From: Capsicum annuum
Taxonomy: Eukaryota; Streptophyta; Magnoliopsida; Solanales; Solanaceae
DNA length: 64,000 bases
NCBI RefSeq assembly: GCF_002878395.1
Contig: NC_061115.1
Span: 94,551,364-94,615,363 of the forward strand
Direction of reading: 5' to 3'
Shown: one piece after another, positions 33,163 to 45,120 of the stretch
Position numbering within the stretch: position 1 is the first letter of the stretch
Layout of the letters: each line of letters starts with the position of its first letter
Program-made: the position numbers and the translations under genes
The notes under the pieces: generated by a model
What the model was told of the DNA's origin: nothing
Databases searched by the model: none
What the model saw: the letters and a program-made list of their open reading frames with translations, nothing else

Positions 33163-34560
33163 GTCTCCAAGAAGATCTGATGTTCGTGGAACTTCTTTGG
33201 TCCCGTCTGAGGGCAATGTGGATGGAGCTCGTCCAATTTCTGGGGTCCAAAATCGATCAACGGTCGCTGCATCTGACTGTCCCAGTAGAGTCCCACCTGT
33301 CCCCACTGATCCTACTCTTGTGGGTAACATTCATACTCATTCGCATCAAGTGTAGGTTATCAATGCAGAGTTCTATCTCTCTATCAACCTATTAACCCAG
33401 TTGGTGGTATCTAAGTCACAATAGTCAAGTTCTGTTGGTACTTGTATGGATTCTTCTGAGGCCGCTAGAGTTGGACAATTTAAGAGATTGCATCCTTTGA
33501 TGTTTACTGGTACTAAGGTTGAGGGGAATCCTTAAGGTTTGATTGACGAGATAGAGAAAATCTTTCGAGTTATGCATGCTTTAGAGATGAAAGGTGTAGA
33601 TTTTGATGCCTACCAACTGAAAGATGTGGTATACCACTGGAATGAAGAGTGGGAACAATTGAGAGAAAAATATTAAAAATCTTTCGAGTTATGCATGCTT
33701 TAAAGATTGAAGGTGTAGATTTTGATGCCTACCAACTGAAAGATGTGGTATACCACTGGAATGAAGAGTGGGAACAATTGAAAGACAAATATACTGGTTT
33801 TGTCAAATGGGATGATTTCTCTAGTGCGTTTCTAGGTTGCTTCTTTCCTCAAGAGTTGAGAGAGTCAAATACAGAAGAATTTATTAACTTGAAACAAGGG
33901 AGAGTGAAATTTAAGGAGTATGCCTTGAAATTTCATCAGTTGTATAGGTATGCTCCTAGGTTAGTGTCTAGCATGAGGGCAAGAATTCATAATTATGCTT
34001 CTATATTGTCCCGTGAGTTGATTCTTGAGAGTTAGGTTTCCTTGTTGAACAAGGATATTAACATCTCTAGATTAGTTATGTATATGCAATAGGTAGAAGA
34101 GGAGAAAAAGAAGCAAGATGAGATTGGTGAGAGGCAAAGTACGAAATTCTTGTATTCAGAACAGGATGAAGGCCAATAGCTGAGTGAAAAATGGTCTAAG
34201 AAGAAGAACTGGGGAAAACCTAACACATATTCGATGACTAGTTCTCCTTATCCAAAGTCGTCTGGGCACTGACGCTTTCAGTATGGTGATGCTCATAGGG
34301 AATAGGGCGCCCAATCTTAGGCCAACGGGGCCCAATCAGCACCATCGTACCCTCCTTGCAGATTTTATGGTTAGCACCATCGTGGTCAGTGCGAGAAGGG
34401 GAGGAACCAATGTTTTATGTGTGGTCAAATCAGACATATGCAGTGGTATTGTCCCTCTAGATTTGCTAAGGTTTCTATTGCTTCTTCATCAGCTCCTGCA
34501 CTAAAGGGTGTCACTTCTGGCTTTGACACTGGTCGGAATAATCTTTATGCTCTCACTACT
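33163..34560 (+). pseudogene. Element M: gag, Tekay/Del type
   Basis: Start ATG at 33163 (MSPRRSDVRGTSLVPSEGN). Capsid core: VGQFKRLHPLMFTGTKVEG, DEIEKIFRVMHAL, DFDAYQLKDVVYHWNEEWE, FSSAFLGCFFPQELRES, FINLKQGRVKFKEYALKFHQ. The zinc knuckle CFMCGQIRHMQWYC near 34410 keeps the CX2CX4HX4C spacing. Several stops and a 119-bp tandem duplication at 33561-33798 break the frame. Gag would form the particle and bind RNA. Confidence 0.85.
33561..33798 (+). repeat. 119-bp tandem duplication in gag of M
   Basis: 33561-33679 and 33680-33798 are near-identical; about four differences by eye. 119 is not a multiple of 3, so the duplication shifts the frame. High identity suggests it arose after the element was already inactive. 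Confidence 0.9.
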
Positions 34561-36082
34561 CATCAGGAGTCTGAGGTGTCTCTAGATGTTGTTACTGGTA
34601 TGTTGAAACTCTTTCCTATGATGTGTACTATTTACTTAATCTAGGGTCCACTTTCTCTTATGTGACCCCATCTGTGGCTATGTATTTTGGTTTTGGTCCG
34701 GAGTGTTTTTTTGACCCTTTTTCTATTTATACCCCGATGGGTGACTTTGTGATTTCTAGAAGTGTCTATAAGGGTTGTGTGGTATGTTTGGGTGGTTGGG
34801 AGACTTTGGTGGATCTATTTGAATTAGACATAGTTGATTTCTTTGTCCTTTTGGTGATGGATTGGTCGCACTCGTGCTATGCTTCTCTAGATTGTCGGGA
34901 CCGTAAGGTCATGTTTAAATTCCCTAATAAGTTAATTGTAGAATGGGATGAAAGTTCCCTAGTGCCTAAAGAAAGGTTCATATCATATCTTAGGGCCCGA
35001 AATTTAATTTCCAAGGGTTGTGTATATCATTTAATCTGGTTTAAAGATTGTAACTCGGAGGGCCCTCCCTTACCTTCTGTCCTAATGGTAAATGAGTTTC
35101 CTGAAGTCTTCCCTACTCCCGATAGGGGGATTGATTTTGGTATTGACATTGTTTCAAACACTAATCCTATCTCCATTCCCCCATAAATAATGGCTCCAGC
35201 TGAATTAAAGGAACTCAAGGAGAAGTTGAAGGATCTCTTAGGCAAGGTTTTCATCCGTCCTAGTATGTCCCTGCAGGGTGCATCTGTCTTATTCGTACGT
35301 AAGAAAGATGGTTCCCTTTGTATATGCATTAATTACCGGCAATTGAACAAGGTGATAGTAAAGAATAAGAATCCACTTCTGATAATTGATGACCTCTTTG
35401 ATCAAATTTACGGTGCCAAATTCTTCTATAAGATCGATCTTCAGTTGGGGTATCATCAGTTAAAAATTAAGGAGGTAGATATCACTAAGACAACTTTCCA
35501 CACCCAGTATGTTTTTTTAAGTTCTTTGTTATGTCATTTGTCTTTACTTATGCCCCTACGACATTCATGGACTTGATGAATAGGGTCTTCCATAAATTTC
35601 TAGATTCGTTCGTGATTGTCTTCATTAATGACATCTTAGTGTACTCTAAGAGTGAGAAGGATCATTCCGGTCACCTCCGCCTTATGTTGAAGACCTTGAA
35701 AGATTAGCAGTTATATGCTAAGTTCTCAAAATGTAAGTTTTGGTTATGGTGGGTCCTCAGAAGGTTGCGTTGGTTAAGAAGTGGCCTAGACCCATGACTC
35801 CAATCGATATCCGGAGCTTCCTGGGTTTAGCCAGTTATTATAGGAGGTTCATGGAAATCTTTTCTTCTATTACTGCCCCATTGACGAAGTTCACTCAGCA
35901 GAAGGTGAAGTTCTTGTTGTTTGATGCTTGCGAGGGTAGCTTTGAGAAGCTAAAATATAAATTAACTTCAACTCCTATCTTGTCTCTACAGGAAGGCACT
36001 AAGGGTTTTGTCGTCTATTGTGATGTATCTTGAGTGGGACTTGGTTCTGTACTAATGTAGAATGGCAAGGTGGGTTACTTAT
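34561..36082 (+). pseudogene. Element M: pol (protease, RT, start of RNase H), truncated
   Basis: Protease block LLNLGSTFSYVTP near 34625 has Asn where the catalytic Asp belongs, then DIVDFFVLLVMDWSHSCYASLD. RT starts near 35190 ([17 protein letters not shown]), with [36 protein letters not shown] and, after a frameshift near 35520, FINDILVYSK: the first Asp of the YXDD-type motif is Asn. About 45 nt seem to be missing near 35740. RNase H begins (FVVYCDVS) and is cut at 36082 by N. Integrase of M is missing. Confidence 0.85.
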
Positions 36083-38240
36083 TGTAACGTCCCAAAGTAC
36101 CCCTGGACGTCACACGATGCTCAAGACTATGAATAGCCCTAATCTAACTCATGATATCTAATCAACTGACAACACACACAAAAAGTGAACTATTATATGA
36201 ATATGAACTGAAGATAAATAATTACACAACTTGATATAAATCTTTAACTTGGAAACCTTAAACAAACTCTTTAAACTTACAACATACACAGTCTGACAAG
36301 CCTCTACTGCTAACTAGAGAGCTACTGGGATAAAACCCAAATGACCCAAACATAAACAAAATTCAAGTGACTAAAGTACTTTCATCAACAAACAAGTGAC
36401 TGATAAGCTGGATCCTTGGACTATGAGGACTCACCAAACATCAAGATGCAAGTGATGATGCCCGTATTCAAATTTTCTGCTGGAAATGAGAACCAGAACC
36501 TACATTATAAGACAATACATCATATAGACATATATGTGGGTCAGTACCTCTGGAATGTACTGAGTATTTGGGGGATGAATGCATAAATACAACAAGAATT
36601 GCACATAGATAAACTTTCAAATAATGCATGCTAAGCGAAAATGACTCACCTTGGACTTGAGTAAAAATAAAAACTTCAAGATCATAAAGCATGGATATTG
36701 AAGCATATGAATAAGCCTAGTGAGCCATAACACTTACAGTCTAAAATCTTTACTTTTATTATTTATTATGGGAGATTCTTCTAACCGACTTACACCATGT
36801 GAGCTACCATGGAGTCCAACATCTTATCCATATTAGGAGAGCTATTCTACCCTTGCCATTGAAATAAAAACCTAACTTAAACGATTACTATACTTCATCA
36901 ATATTGGGAAAAATCTTAACCTGCGGTGGATCATAATTTCTAGGAATTTAGGATACGATCATCCGCATTCCCTTCTCGGTACTAAATACTACTCCCAGAA
37001 TACATACATATTCTCATACTTAATAAATCCACCTTAAAATAGCATAAGGGTTCATAGACTAAAACACAGTTATGATTCTCTTTACTTTAAATCATAATCA
37101 AAATGAATGGGTTGTGGATTTCATGTCTTTTCTTTAGATCAAAAGATCAAGCATTCTTAAATCATGCTATAATGCATATAAATGGAACTTCAAAAGGTCT
37201 TAAGCTTTCTTGTAAACATAATTCTTCTTATTGAATCTTGAAATTCTTACATTCTTTAACAACACTTAAGACAAAATATCAGGATCAATACCCATATAGA
37301 AATATTTCATCAGAAACCAAATCAAAGTAATGAAATTCAAATTATAATAGCATTCTGAAGGTTCAAAACATGAATAGATGTAACCTTTAAGCATCTTTAG
37401 CCTTAAAATCACAAGATAATGATATTATACTTCAATATATGAGAATCTGTGGGATGAAACCTAATTTAAAACATGTAAATCCAATCTTAAAATCATGATT
37501 TTGGGGCACAAGTATGGAAGATTAAGCTTTTTAAAAAATCACACATACCTGGAATTACTTGACTTGTGAAGAGAACTTGAACTTTGAGACTTGAGAGATG
37601 ACTTGGGGAGAAAAACCCTAATCTTCTTATTCTTAAAAGTAGGAGGAGAAAGGTAATGTTAATTGATTGAGGGATAGAGAAAAATAACGCCTCTTTGGGG
37701 TTATAGGTCATGGGTTCGAAGTTATAAGAGGGTAAAAGACCAAATGGCCCTTTAACTAAACTTTACAAAAATTAGTCGCTAGTCTTCACGATTCAACCAT
37801 ACGACTCATATGGTTAGGGTACGAGTTATAATAGTAACTTGTAAGCTTGAAGTGGAAAAGATAGCACACACTTGTCAACATACGAGTGGAAAATTATGAC
37901 TCATTACTTGTCTATACGACTTGAAACAACCACTTGTATTTTGGATAGAAACTTAAGGAACCTATATTTTTGAACTCACGACTTTACTTCATACGACTCG
38001 TATGTTGTGTGTACGACCCAAGGGAATGAGTGGTATCTTGTATAGTGACTTTCAGACATGGGATATCCCTCTTGGAAACATTCTTCCTTGAATGTGATTC
38101 ATCTAGGGTTGGATCGGAATCAACACCTCTACACCAAACTTATTGTAAAACTTATATCTATCACAAGGATCCAATTCCTCACAACATAAGATATGACTTA
38201 AGAATACTTACACAAACTTAAACATAAAGAGTTTTTGCTG
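36083..38240 (-). repeat. Element N: 3' LTR
   Basis: Low end tgtaacgtcccaaagtacccc matches the 5' LTR remnant at 43043 (tgtaacgcactaaaagtactc) for about 175 bp. It interrupts RNase H of M at 36082. The high end is approximate, near the pol terminus. It contains the word array 37780-38045. No gene inside; the preceding pentamer cttat (36078-36082) would be the target site but its partner is deleted. Confidence 0.75.
37780..38045. promoter_or_regulatory. Word array in LTR N (tacgactcatatg type)
   Basis: catacgactcatatgg, tacgagttataat, catacgagtgg, ttatgactcattac, tatacgacttg, catacgactcgtatg, tacgacccaag. Same vocabulary as LTR M, although the LTR ends of M and N differ. Confidence 0.55.
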
Positions 38241-41200
38241 AAAATTACTAATTACCTTCAGTGAGAAGTGAGTTGGAAGAAAATAGATGAGGATATTTAG
38301 TCATCATGTCTACTTTAACTTCCCAAGTAGCCCCTTCAACCAAATGGTTTCTCCATATCACCTTTACTAACACTTCTTATTTATTCTTTAGCCTTCAAAC
38401 CTTCCTATCAAGAATATCCTTGGGAATCTTCTCATATGACTAGTTATATTTGACCCCAATACACTCGAAGGGAACTACTAAGGACGGATCTCCAATTCAC
38501 TTCTTAAGCATTAAAACATGGAACACTAGGGTGAATCACAACTAAGTCTGATGGAAGGTTCAATTCATAAGAAACCTCTCCTACATGCTTCACTATCTCA
38601 TACGGACCAACAAATTAGGAAAACGACCCTTTGTTTCTAAATCTCATTATTCCATTCACAGGTGACACTTTCACGAATACCCAATCCCCTATATCAAACA
38701 TAAGATCTCTCCTTCTTACATCTACATATGACTTCTGACGACTCTGAACAGTCTTTAATATTTCACAAATCAACTAAACTTTTTCCATAGCCTCAGGAAT
38801 AAAATCTAGCTCAATCAGTACCACTTCGCCAACCGCAAACTATCCTATGGGTGATCTGCACCTACACCCATAAAATTTATCAAATGGAGCAATCTGACTG
38901 GTATTATGATAACAATTATAATAAGTAAACTCAATCAAGGGTAGAAGGTAATCCCAACTTCCTTTGAAGTCTAAAACACATACCCTCAACATGTTTTCTA
39001 ATGTCTGAATTATGCATTCAGACTGTACATCGATCTGTGGATGAAAAGCAGTACTAAGCTTAACTTTTGTACCAAGGACTTTCTAAAAATACTTCAAAAC
39101 TGTGAAGTGAATTGCATTCCTCTGTCTGAGATGATGGATAAAGGTATCTCATGAAATCTTACAAACTCTCAAATATACATTTTGGCATAATCTTCCACTG
39201 TATTTAAAGTTTTGATAGGTATGAAATGAGCTAACTTAGTTATTTGATCTACTATGATCCAAATTAAATTATGTGGACGTCTCGTACGAGAGAACCCTTT
39301 GATGAAATCCATATTCACTACTTCCCACTTCTAAGTAAGGATGTTGATCTCCTGTAGTGTACCACCCTACATTTGGTGTTCAACTTTAACTTGCTGGCAG
39401 TTGGGACACTTGGCTACAAACCCTGCTATATCCCTCTTAATGTCATTCCACCAATAGTATCACCTGGATAAATGGAATACCTCGAGCCATGAGCCTCGAC
39501 TAGTATTCTTTCCCTCAACCTTTCTACATTGGGAACACAAATCCTACCTTGATAGCGAAGTACACCATCTACTCCTTGGGAGAAAACCTCAACCTTCTAT
39601 TGTTGGACTGCTTTTAATATTTAGCTAAGTATGGGATCATTTTGCTATTTCTTCTTTACTTCCACTACCAAGGATGATTTTGAGCCATTCTAAACCATTA
39701 TTCCTCCATCATCCATGTCAAGAAAGAGTAATCCTAAAGGGATAATGTATGCACCTCTTTGGCCAATCCCCATTATTTCTCTCACATATGACACACTACT
39801 CATAGATAGCCTACTCAGTGCGTCTGCCACCACATTGGCCTTACCTAGATGATAGAGTACATTCATGTCATAATATTTCAACAACTCCATCTACCTTCTT
39901 TGATGAAGATTTTTCTTCCACTGAGAAAATATATATCGAAGACTCTTATAGTTAGTGAAAATATCAAAATGCACACCATAGAGGTAGTGCCTATAAATTT
40001 TCAAGGTAAATACGATGGTATCTAACTCCAATTCGTGGGTTGGGTAATTTTTTCATGATCCTTAAGTTTCCTGGAGGCATAGTTTATCACTCTTCCATTT
40101 TGCATCAAGACATAACCTAACCTAACTCTGGAAGCATCACAATACACTACGAATGCGTCTAACCCTTCTGGTAAAGCTAACACCGATGCTAAAGTCAATA
40201 TATCCTTCAAATCTTAGAAACTCTTCTCACACTTATCTGACTATATAAACTTCACTCTCTTTTGGGTTATCTTAGTCAATGTGCATCTATATAGGAGAAC
40301 CCTTTAACAAATCTTCTATATTATCTAAAAAACCCAAAAAGCTCTTGATTAGGTAGAGTGATGGGTCCAGGTTAGTGATTCACTACACTACTCTACTGAG
40401 GATCTACATAAATGCCATGTCCTGAAATGACATGGATAAAGAAGGTAACAAATTCCAACCAAAATTCATATTTACTAAACTTTATATATAATTAGCGGTC
40501 CTTGAGGATTTGCAACATTATTCTTAAATGGCCTACATACTTTTTCTCCCTCCTAATATACACTGGTATGTCATATATAAGGACAATGAAAAATATATCC
40601 AAGTACTGCTTAAAGACCATGTTCATCAGATCCATAAAGGCTGCAGGAGAATTTGTCATTCCAAACAACATAACCACTAACTCAAAATGACCATAACTTA
40701 TTTGGAAAGTTGTTTTTAGAATTTATTGCTCCCTGACTTTCATCTAATGGTATCCCAACCTAAGGTCAATTTTGGAAAACTACCCGACACCCTGAAGCTG
40801 ATCAAACTAATCGTCAATTCTTGGAATGGGATACTTTTTCTAGATGTTAACCTTGTTTAGATGTCTATAATCTATACACATTCTAAGAGATCCATCTTTC
40901 TTATGCACAAAAAGTACTGGAGCACCCTATGGAGAAACACCGGGTCTATTGAAACCTTATCTAAGAGGTCCTTAAACTACTCCTTTAACACTTTAAGTTT
41001 GGCCGTATCCATATGATATGGAGGAATGGAGATGGGCTGAGTGTCATGAAGAAGATCAATACCAAACTCTATTTCCCTGTCTGGAGGTACCCCTGGCAGA
41101 TCTTTATGGAAAACCTTTAGAAACTCATTTACTACCCAGACTGACTGACTGTTATGACCTTAGACTTAGTATCTTTGACTCAAACTAAATGGTAGATATA

Positions 41201-41640
41201 CTCCATTGATATTTACTTTCTGCCCTTAAGATAAGTGATGAAATAACCTTTGGGTGACATAGAACTACCCTTCAACTCGAAAATTACCTCACTAGGAAAC
41301 TGAAACTTCACCATGCAGGTGCGACAACCTATTGATGCATAGCATGGATGGAGCCAATCTATGCCCAAAATGATATTGAAGTCTACCATCTCTAACTCTA
41401 TTAGGTTCGCTAGTGTGATCTTATGGTGGATGTTACTGGGACACTCCATATAGACTCTCCTAGAAGCAACTGACTCGCCTACTTGGGTAGAAATTGAGAA
41501 GGGCTTAGGTAGGTTTTCAAGACCTACCTCAAAATTTACAGCAACCAATAGAGTAACATAAGATAAGTTTTATCCTAGGTCTAACAATATATATAAATAA
41601 AGGTGAAAGGAACGAAGCATACCAGTGACAACATTTGGTG
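38241..41640 (-). pseudogene. Element N: pol (protease, RT, RNase H, integrase, chromodomain-like end)
   Basis: From right to left: LLDLG then a stop at the protease site near 41570 and DFNIILGIDWLHPCYASIGC near 41370; RT with LFGMTNSPAAFMDLMN and LIYDIPVY near 40560 (FIDD-type motif with the first Asp as Tyr); RNase H with FVVYCDASRV near 40145, then [18 protein letters not shown] near 39840; integrase with CPNCQQ near 39400, Asp in VNMDFIKGF (39307-39309), Asp in LSIISDRG near 39120 and Glu in QSECIIQTLENML, so all three catalytic residues survive; then VGPYEIVKHVGEVSYEL near 38590 and a WRNHLVEG-like chromodomain end near 38320. Many stops. Confidence 0.85.
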
Positions 41641-42842
41641 AAATCTCCTACTCCTGACAAGATGGTAAAGCATAAAACCAATTCTAGCACTGATTGTCAT
41701 CGGTGCTGAAGGATGTGCCCTATGGAGGAACTGGGCAACCTAGCTAGGTTATTGGATTAGTACTCAAGTCTGAGAATGTACATCTGTATTTCCATGCTTA
41801 GCATATATACACTCTTTGATTTTGTGGCCCATCTTACAACCATAGCAACCCCATTACCCATTATACACTTACCAAGATAGGTCCTGCCACACTTTGCACA
41901 TGTAGAGTAACTGGGCCTCCCAACCATAATATTCTGAGACCTAGAATTTAAATTCCTGCAACTGCTCTTGGCTAGTCTTGGGTGTAGGGGCACTGGCTGA
42001 AGATGACACATGCATCAATGAATGACTATGAAACTACAAATGGCTTTCTTCTTCAGACCTTGGCTGACTGTACTCAAACTATCCAACCCTAGCCCTCTTA
42101 TTTCTCTTTTCTTTTTTTTTTTAAAATTTTTTTGCCTCAATCTATTGAGCATGAGTCCTCAATCAAGTAATATCCATATCCCCAATTAGCAGGGTTATAA
42201 TATACTCTTTGACCACTAAATTAGACACCTATTAACAAACTTACTCATACGGGCTCTACAATCAGATAACAACTGTGGGGTATTTTTACCTAACTAAGTG
42301 AACTTAAGCTAATACTTCTTCACTATCATAGAGTGCTGCCTCAGGTTCATGAACTCCTCCACTTTAGCTTCCCTTATCTCACAAGGAAAGAACCTATCTA
42401 GAAAAGCACTCTAAAAGACCTGCCAACTAATAGGAGCAACATTCTTATCTCTACAATCCTTCCGCTTAGTGACCCAATCATAAGCAATATTCTTCAGCCT
42501 ATAGGATGCCAACTCCATACTCTCTTATCCAGTAACATGCATAATTTAAGTAATCTTTCTCATCTCATCAATAAAGAGTTGAGAATCCTCATCCACCTTT
42601 GACCCATGGAACTCAGGTGGATTCATTCTCATAAAGTCCCAAATTTAGGTTGCAGCTAGATTACCATTTTGATAAAGTGGGACTACTGCCTATTTGTTTC
42701 CTTAAACATTAGAATTCACAGCCTTGCCTAACACTTGAAAGGCAGCCCAAAATTCAGCGTGAGACAATTTCTCATTTAGAGGGTTAGCATGCAGTGTTGG
42801 TTGATAACTATTTTTGTGTGTGTCATCTCGGTGAGGAGGCAT
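41641..42842 (-). pseudogene. Element N: gag, Tekay/Del type
   Basis: Start ATG at 42840-42842 (MPPHRDDTHKNSYQPTLHAN). Core with MNPPEFHGSKVDEDSQLF near 42610, MELASYRLKNIAYDW near 42500 and SAFLDRFFPCEIREAKVEEF near 42400. There are two Cys-rich blocks near 41800-41920, CAKCGRTYLGKC and CYGCKMGHKIKEC, the second one residue short of the usual CX2CX4HX4C. A T-rich tract at 42110-42132 interrupts the gene. Multiple stops. Confidence 0.8.
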
Positions 42843-43025
42843 ATTCTATCATATAAAAGCATGAGTCAAGGCAACTAGAGATAATTACAAGCATAATAGA
42901 TAATGAAAGAAATGATGATTCCTAACTCATTCACAACCTCTTGCTCATAAATATTGTGCATTTCACATTCATCAATACTTTATATAAAGCACTTTGTATG
43001 ACTCCTTAGGAATAGTTAAACCTTA

Positions 43026-43038
43026 GGCTCTGATACCA
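43026..43038 (-). other. Element N: primer binding site, initiator-Met type, intact
   Basis: Minus strand TGGTATCAGAGCC, an exact match, 4 nt from the LTR TG at 43043. Confidence 0.9.
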
Positions 43039-43042
43039 AGTT

Positions 43043-43222
43043 TGTAACGCACTAAAAGTACTCCCTGGATATCACACGGTGCTCAAGACTACAAATATTC
43101 CTAAACTAACCCATGATATCTAATCAACTGACAACTCACACGAAAAGTGAACTATTATATGAATATGAGCTGAATATAAATAATTTCACAACTTGATATA
43201 AATATTTAAGATGGAAACCTGT
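43043..43222 (-). repeat. Element N: 5' LTR remnant (about 180 of 2160 bp)
   Basis: Matches the start of the 3' LTR (36083 on), including aactgacaac, aaaagtgaactattatatgaa and acttgatataaat, as far as tggaaacct, then stops abruptly. The sequence beyond 43222 belongs to ORF2 of C/E. Confidence 0.85.
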
Positions 43223-44280
43223 AATTAGACATAGAAAAGGAAACATAATTACAGTCTTGTGTTACTTATCGAATAATTCATTGGCTATAATTTGGATGAA
43301 ATCTATCTACAACCTCTCTATCAAAATATCCATTAAAATTGCTCTTTGTGGATTAAGATTTACATCACCACTAGTTGGCATCAATCTAAGTGAACCACAA
43401 CCCACTAGAATTTTGCCTTAAATTTCAATAAGGATTTGGAAATCCTCTCTCTGTTGTACTAGAAAGATGGATCATCATTATCAATCAACATCCATGCTAT
43501 CCATGGTTGTTGGGCGTGTGTGGTATTCATCCTATACTTAATCTCTAAAGTAATAGTAGGAGTAATGTACAACTTGCCAAAAAGAATCCGGTTGATAGTA
43601 TGCTGTGAGATGTCTGTTGTCACTCCCCTAACTGGGATTCTTGTCCTATTTTGCATGTCTTCTACCTTTTTCCACTTTGGGTAATCTTTATCTAACACTT
43701 CTAAGTAGTTAGAAAAGAATTGACTAATAATGGTGGGGTAGTAAGATCTCAGAGGCTTGCTTAAACAACCAAGATCGTATTCATTGAATTATTTTTTGGT
43801 ATCTGAATATTCTGGCAGCTCTGTGGTGATGATCTGATTCTCTTTAGAAATAGGCCTTTCATGCTCTTGTTCTACGTAGGTTGGAGACCATCATAATAGT
43901 TCTTCTTTTCTCCCTCAACCTTCTACCTAATTGACTCTCTAACTTCTGGATCTTTATAGTGGATTACATCACTTTGTTTTGGTTCAAGTTCTTTTTTAGG
44001 ACTGGTAGTACTCTCTTTTTTCACTTCCCATATTTGGGCTAAAGCTAGAACTCCTACTGCTTTCCCCATTACAAATGACCTCAATACTTGATGAATCATT
44101 CTTCACTTTAGAGTAGGAGAAAGGTATATTTTTCTTCTCACCTTTCATAGTGTGATATTCTGGGGCCTCAACATCACCTTCAGGCTGATCCCAAAGTCTC
44201 AATGTTGTGGCTTCTCAGGCTGGACTTTCTCTACCCCTAGCTCTCCTCAAAGGTATATTTTATGTCAGTATACCTAAGAT
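43223..44280 (-). pseudogene. Element C/E: ORF2 N-terminal half, PF20167-like
   Basis: Family blocks on the minus strand: KPLRSYYPTIISQFFSNY near 43740, RIPVRGVTTDISQHTINRIL then FGKLYITPT near 43560-43640, and WIAWMLIDNDDPSF near 43470; the VRGV..DIS..TINR motif is characteristic of this domain. Upstream is a hydrophilic Ser-rich region (SSSIEVICNGESSRSSSFSP, 44040-44120). The C-terminal half is absent at 43222, where the LTR remnant of N begins. Stops are present. Function unknown. Confidence 0.65.
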
Positions 44281-44683
44281 AGAAATAGTCCAAATACAAT
44301 GTCAAAGTTAGTAACTAAAAATCATAGTAAGACCCAGGAATATTTTAAAGGCGATGGATTGGTGATGGTTTGTCACTTGAGAACTGGGCCATAATATCAA
44401 CCATCAGGCTTAAGTAGATTATAATCAATTATTGGGGTTTCTGTGATGGTTCACTTAATGGGTAATTTCATGGCTAATAGTTTATCAATTCAATCGTCAA
44501 CTCTATCTAGAATACACATGGGATCTTAGAGATGGCTGATGATTAACACGATGGAGCATCACCTAAAAGGCAGTCTGTTAGCCTAACCTTCACCCCTTAA
44601 ACCAATATTCAACTAGTTGGTAAGTTTCTCGATGAATGGGGCAATGGTCCATCACTAAAGTAATGGTCCGTCAATAAATCCAT
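44281..44683 (-). mobile_element. Element C/E: noncoding segment upstream of ORF2, with word array
   Basis: Array 44350-44670: gcgatggattggtgatgg, gtgatggttcact, gatggctgatgatt, gatggagcatcacc, gatgaatggggcaatggtcc, atcactaaagtaatggtccg. This is the vocabulary of LTRs C and E. The segment continues at 55136 after the J insertion. Confidence 0.6.
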
Positions 44684-44688
44684 TATGT
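44684..44688. repeat. Target-site duplication of J, left copy (tatgt)
   Basis: Identical to 55131-55135 at the other end of J. Confidence 0.9.
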
Positions 44689-44919
44689 TGTAATGCCCCG
44701 TACATCTACCAAGATTAAATTCATCTTGAAGATGTCAAAGACATGATTTAAAGATGAATACACTTTTATATATGTGGAATTTTTAATATTTTGACTTTTA
44801 GTTGTGTGGGAAATTGAATAAGCTTTCCATCGATACCAAATTTTCCTAAATTCAATAACCAAATAAGAAGTTATGGGGATTCAAAGTTTTAGTATCAAAA
44901 CACCATCATTTCAGCCAAT

Positions 44920-45120
44920 GGCGCGTCGCGCCATAAGCCAAAATAATGTTTGTCAATTTCTAGTAATACTCCACGATTACACCACATCGAGGAGAGATCC
45001 TAAATCCCAATTGTCATTTTTCTATTGAATCTCCGCGATAGCTCCGCATCGTGCCATCTCCTGATTTCCCAGTTGTCAAATTCCAAAGGCACTGGGCGAT
45101 AGCACTGCATCGCGCCAGCC
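44920..45120. promoter_or_regulatory. Word array in LTR J (catcgcgcca type)
   Basis: Unusually CG-rich for this AT-rich DNA: atggcgcgtcgcgcc, ctccacgattacaccacatcg, ctccgcgatagctccgcatcg, gggcgatagcactgcatcgcg. The copy in the 3' LTR (52740-52930) is more decayed. Lies just upstream of the TATA-like site. Confidence 0.6.

Noticed and set aside
30736..38240. LTRs M (30736-32950) and N (36083-38240) as a pair from one element
   Set aside because: They are in opposite orientation, their U5 ends differ, and N has its own 5' LTR remnant beside an intact PBS at 43026.
42110..42132. T-rich tract as a poly(A) tail of a LINE or processed pseudogene
   Set aside because: It lies inside the gag of N, with gag continuing on both sides and no second element at the tract.
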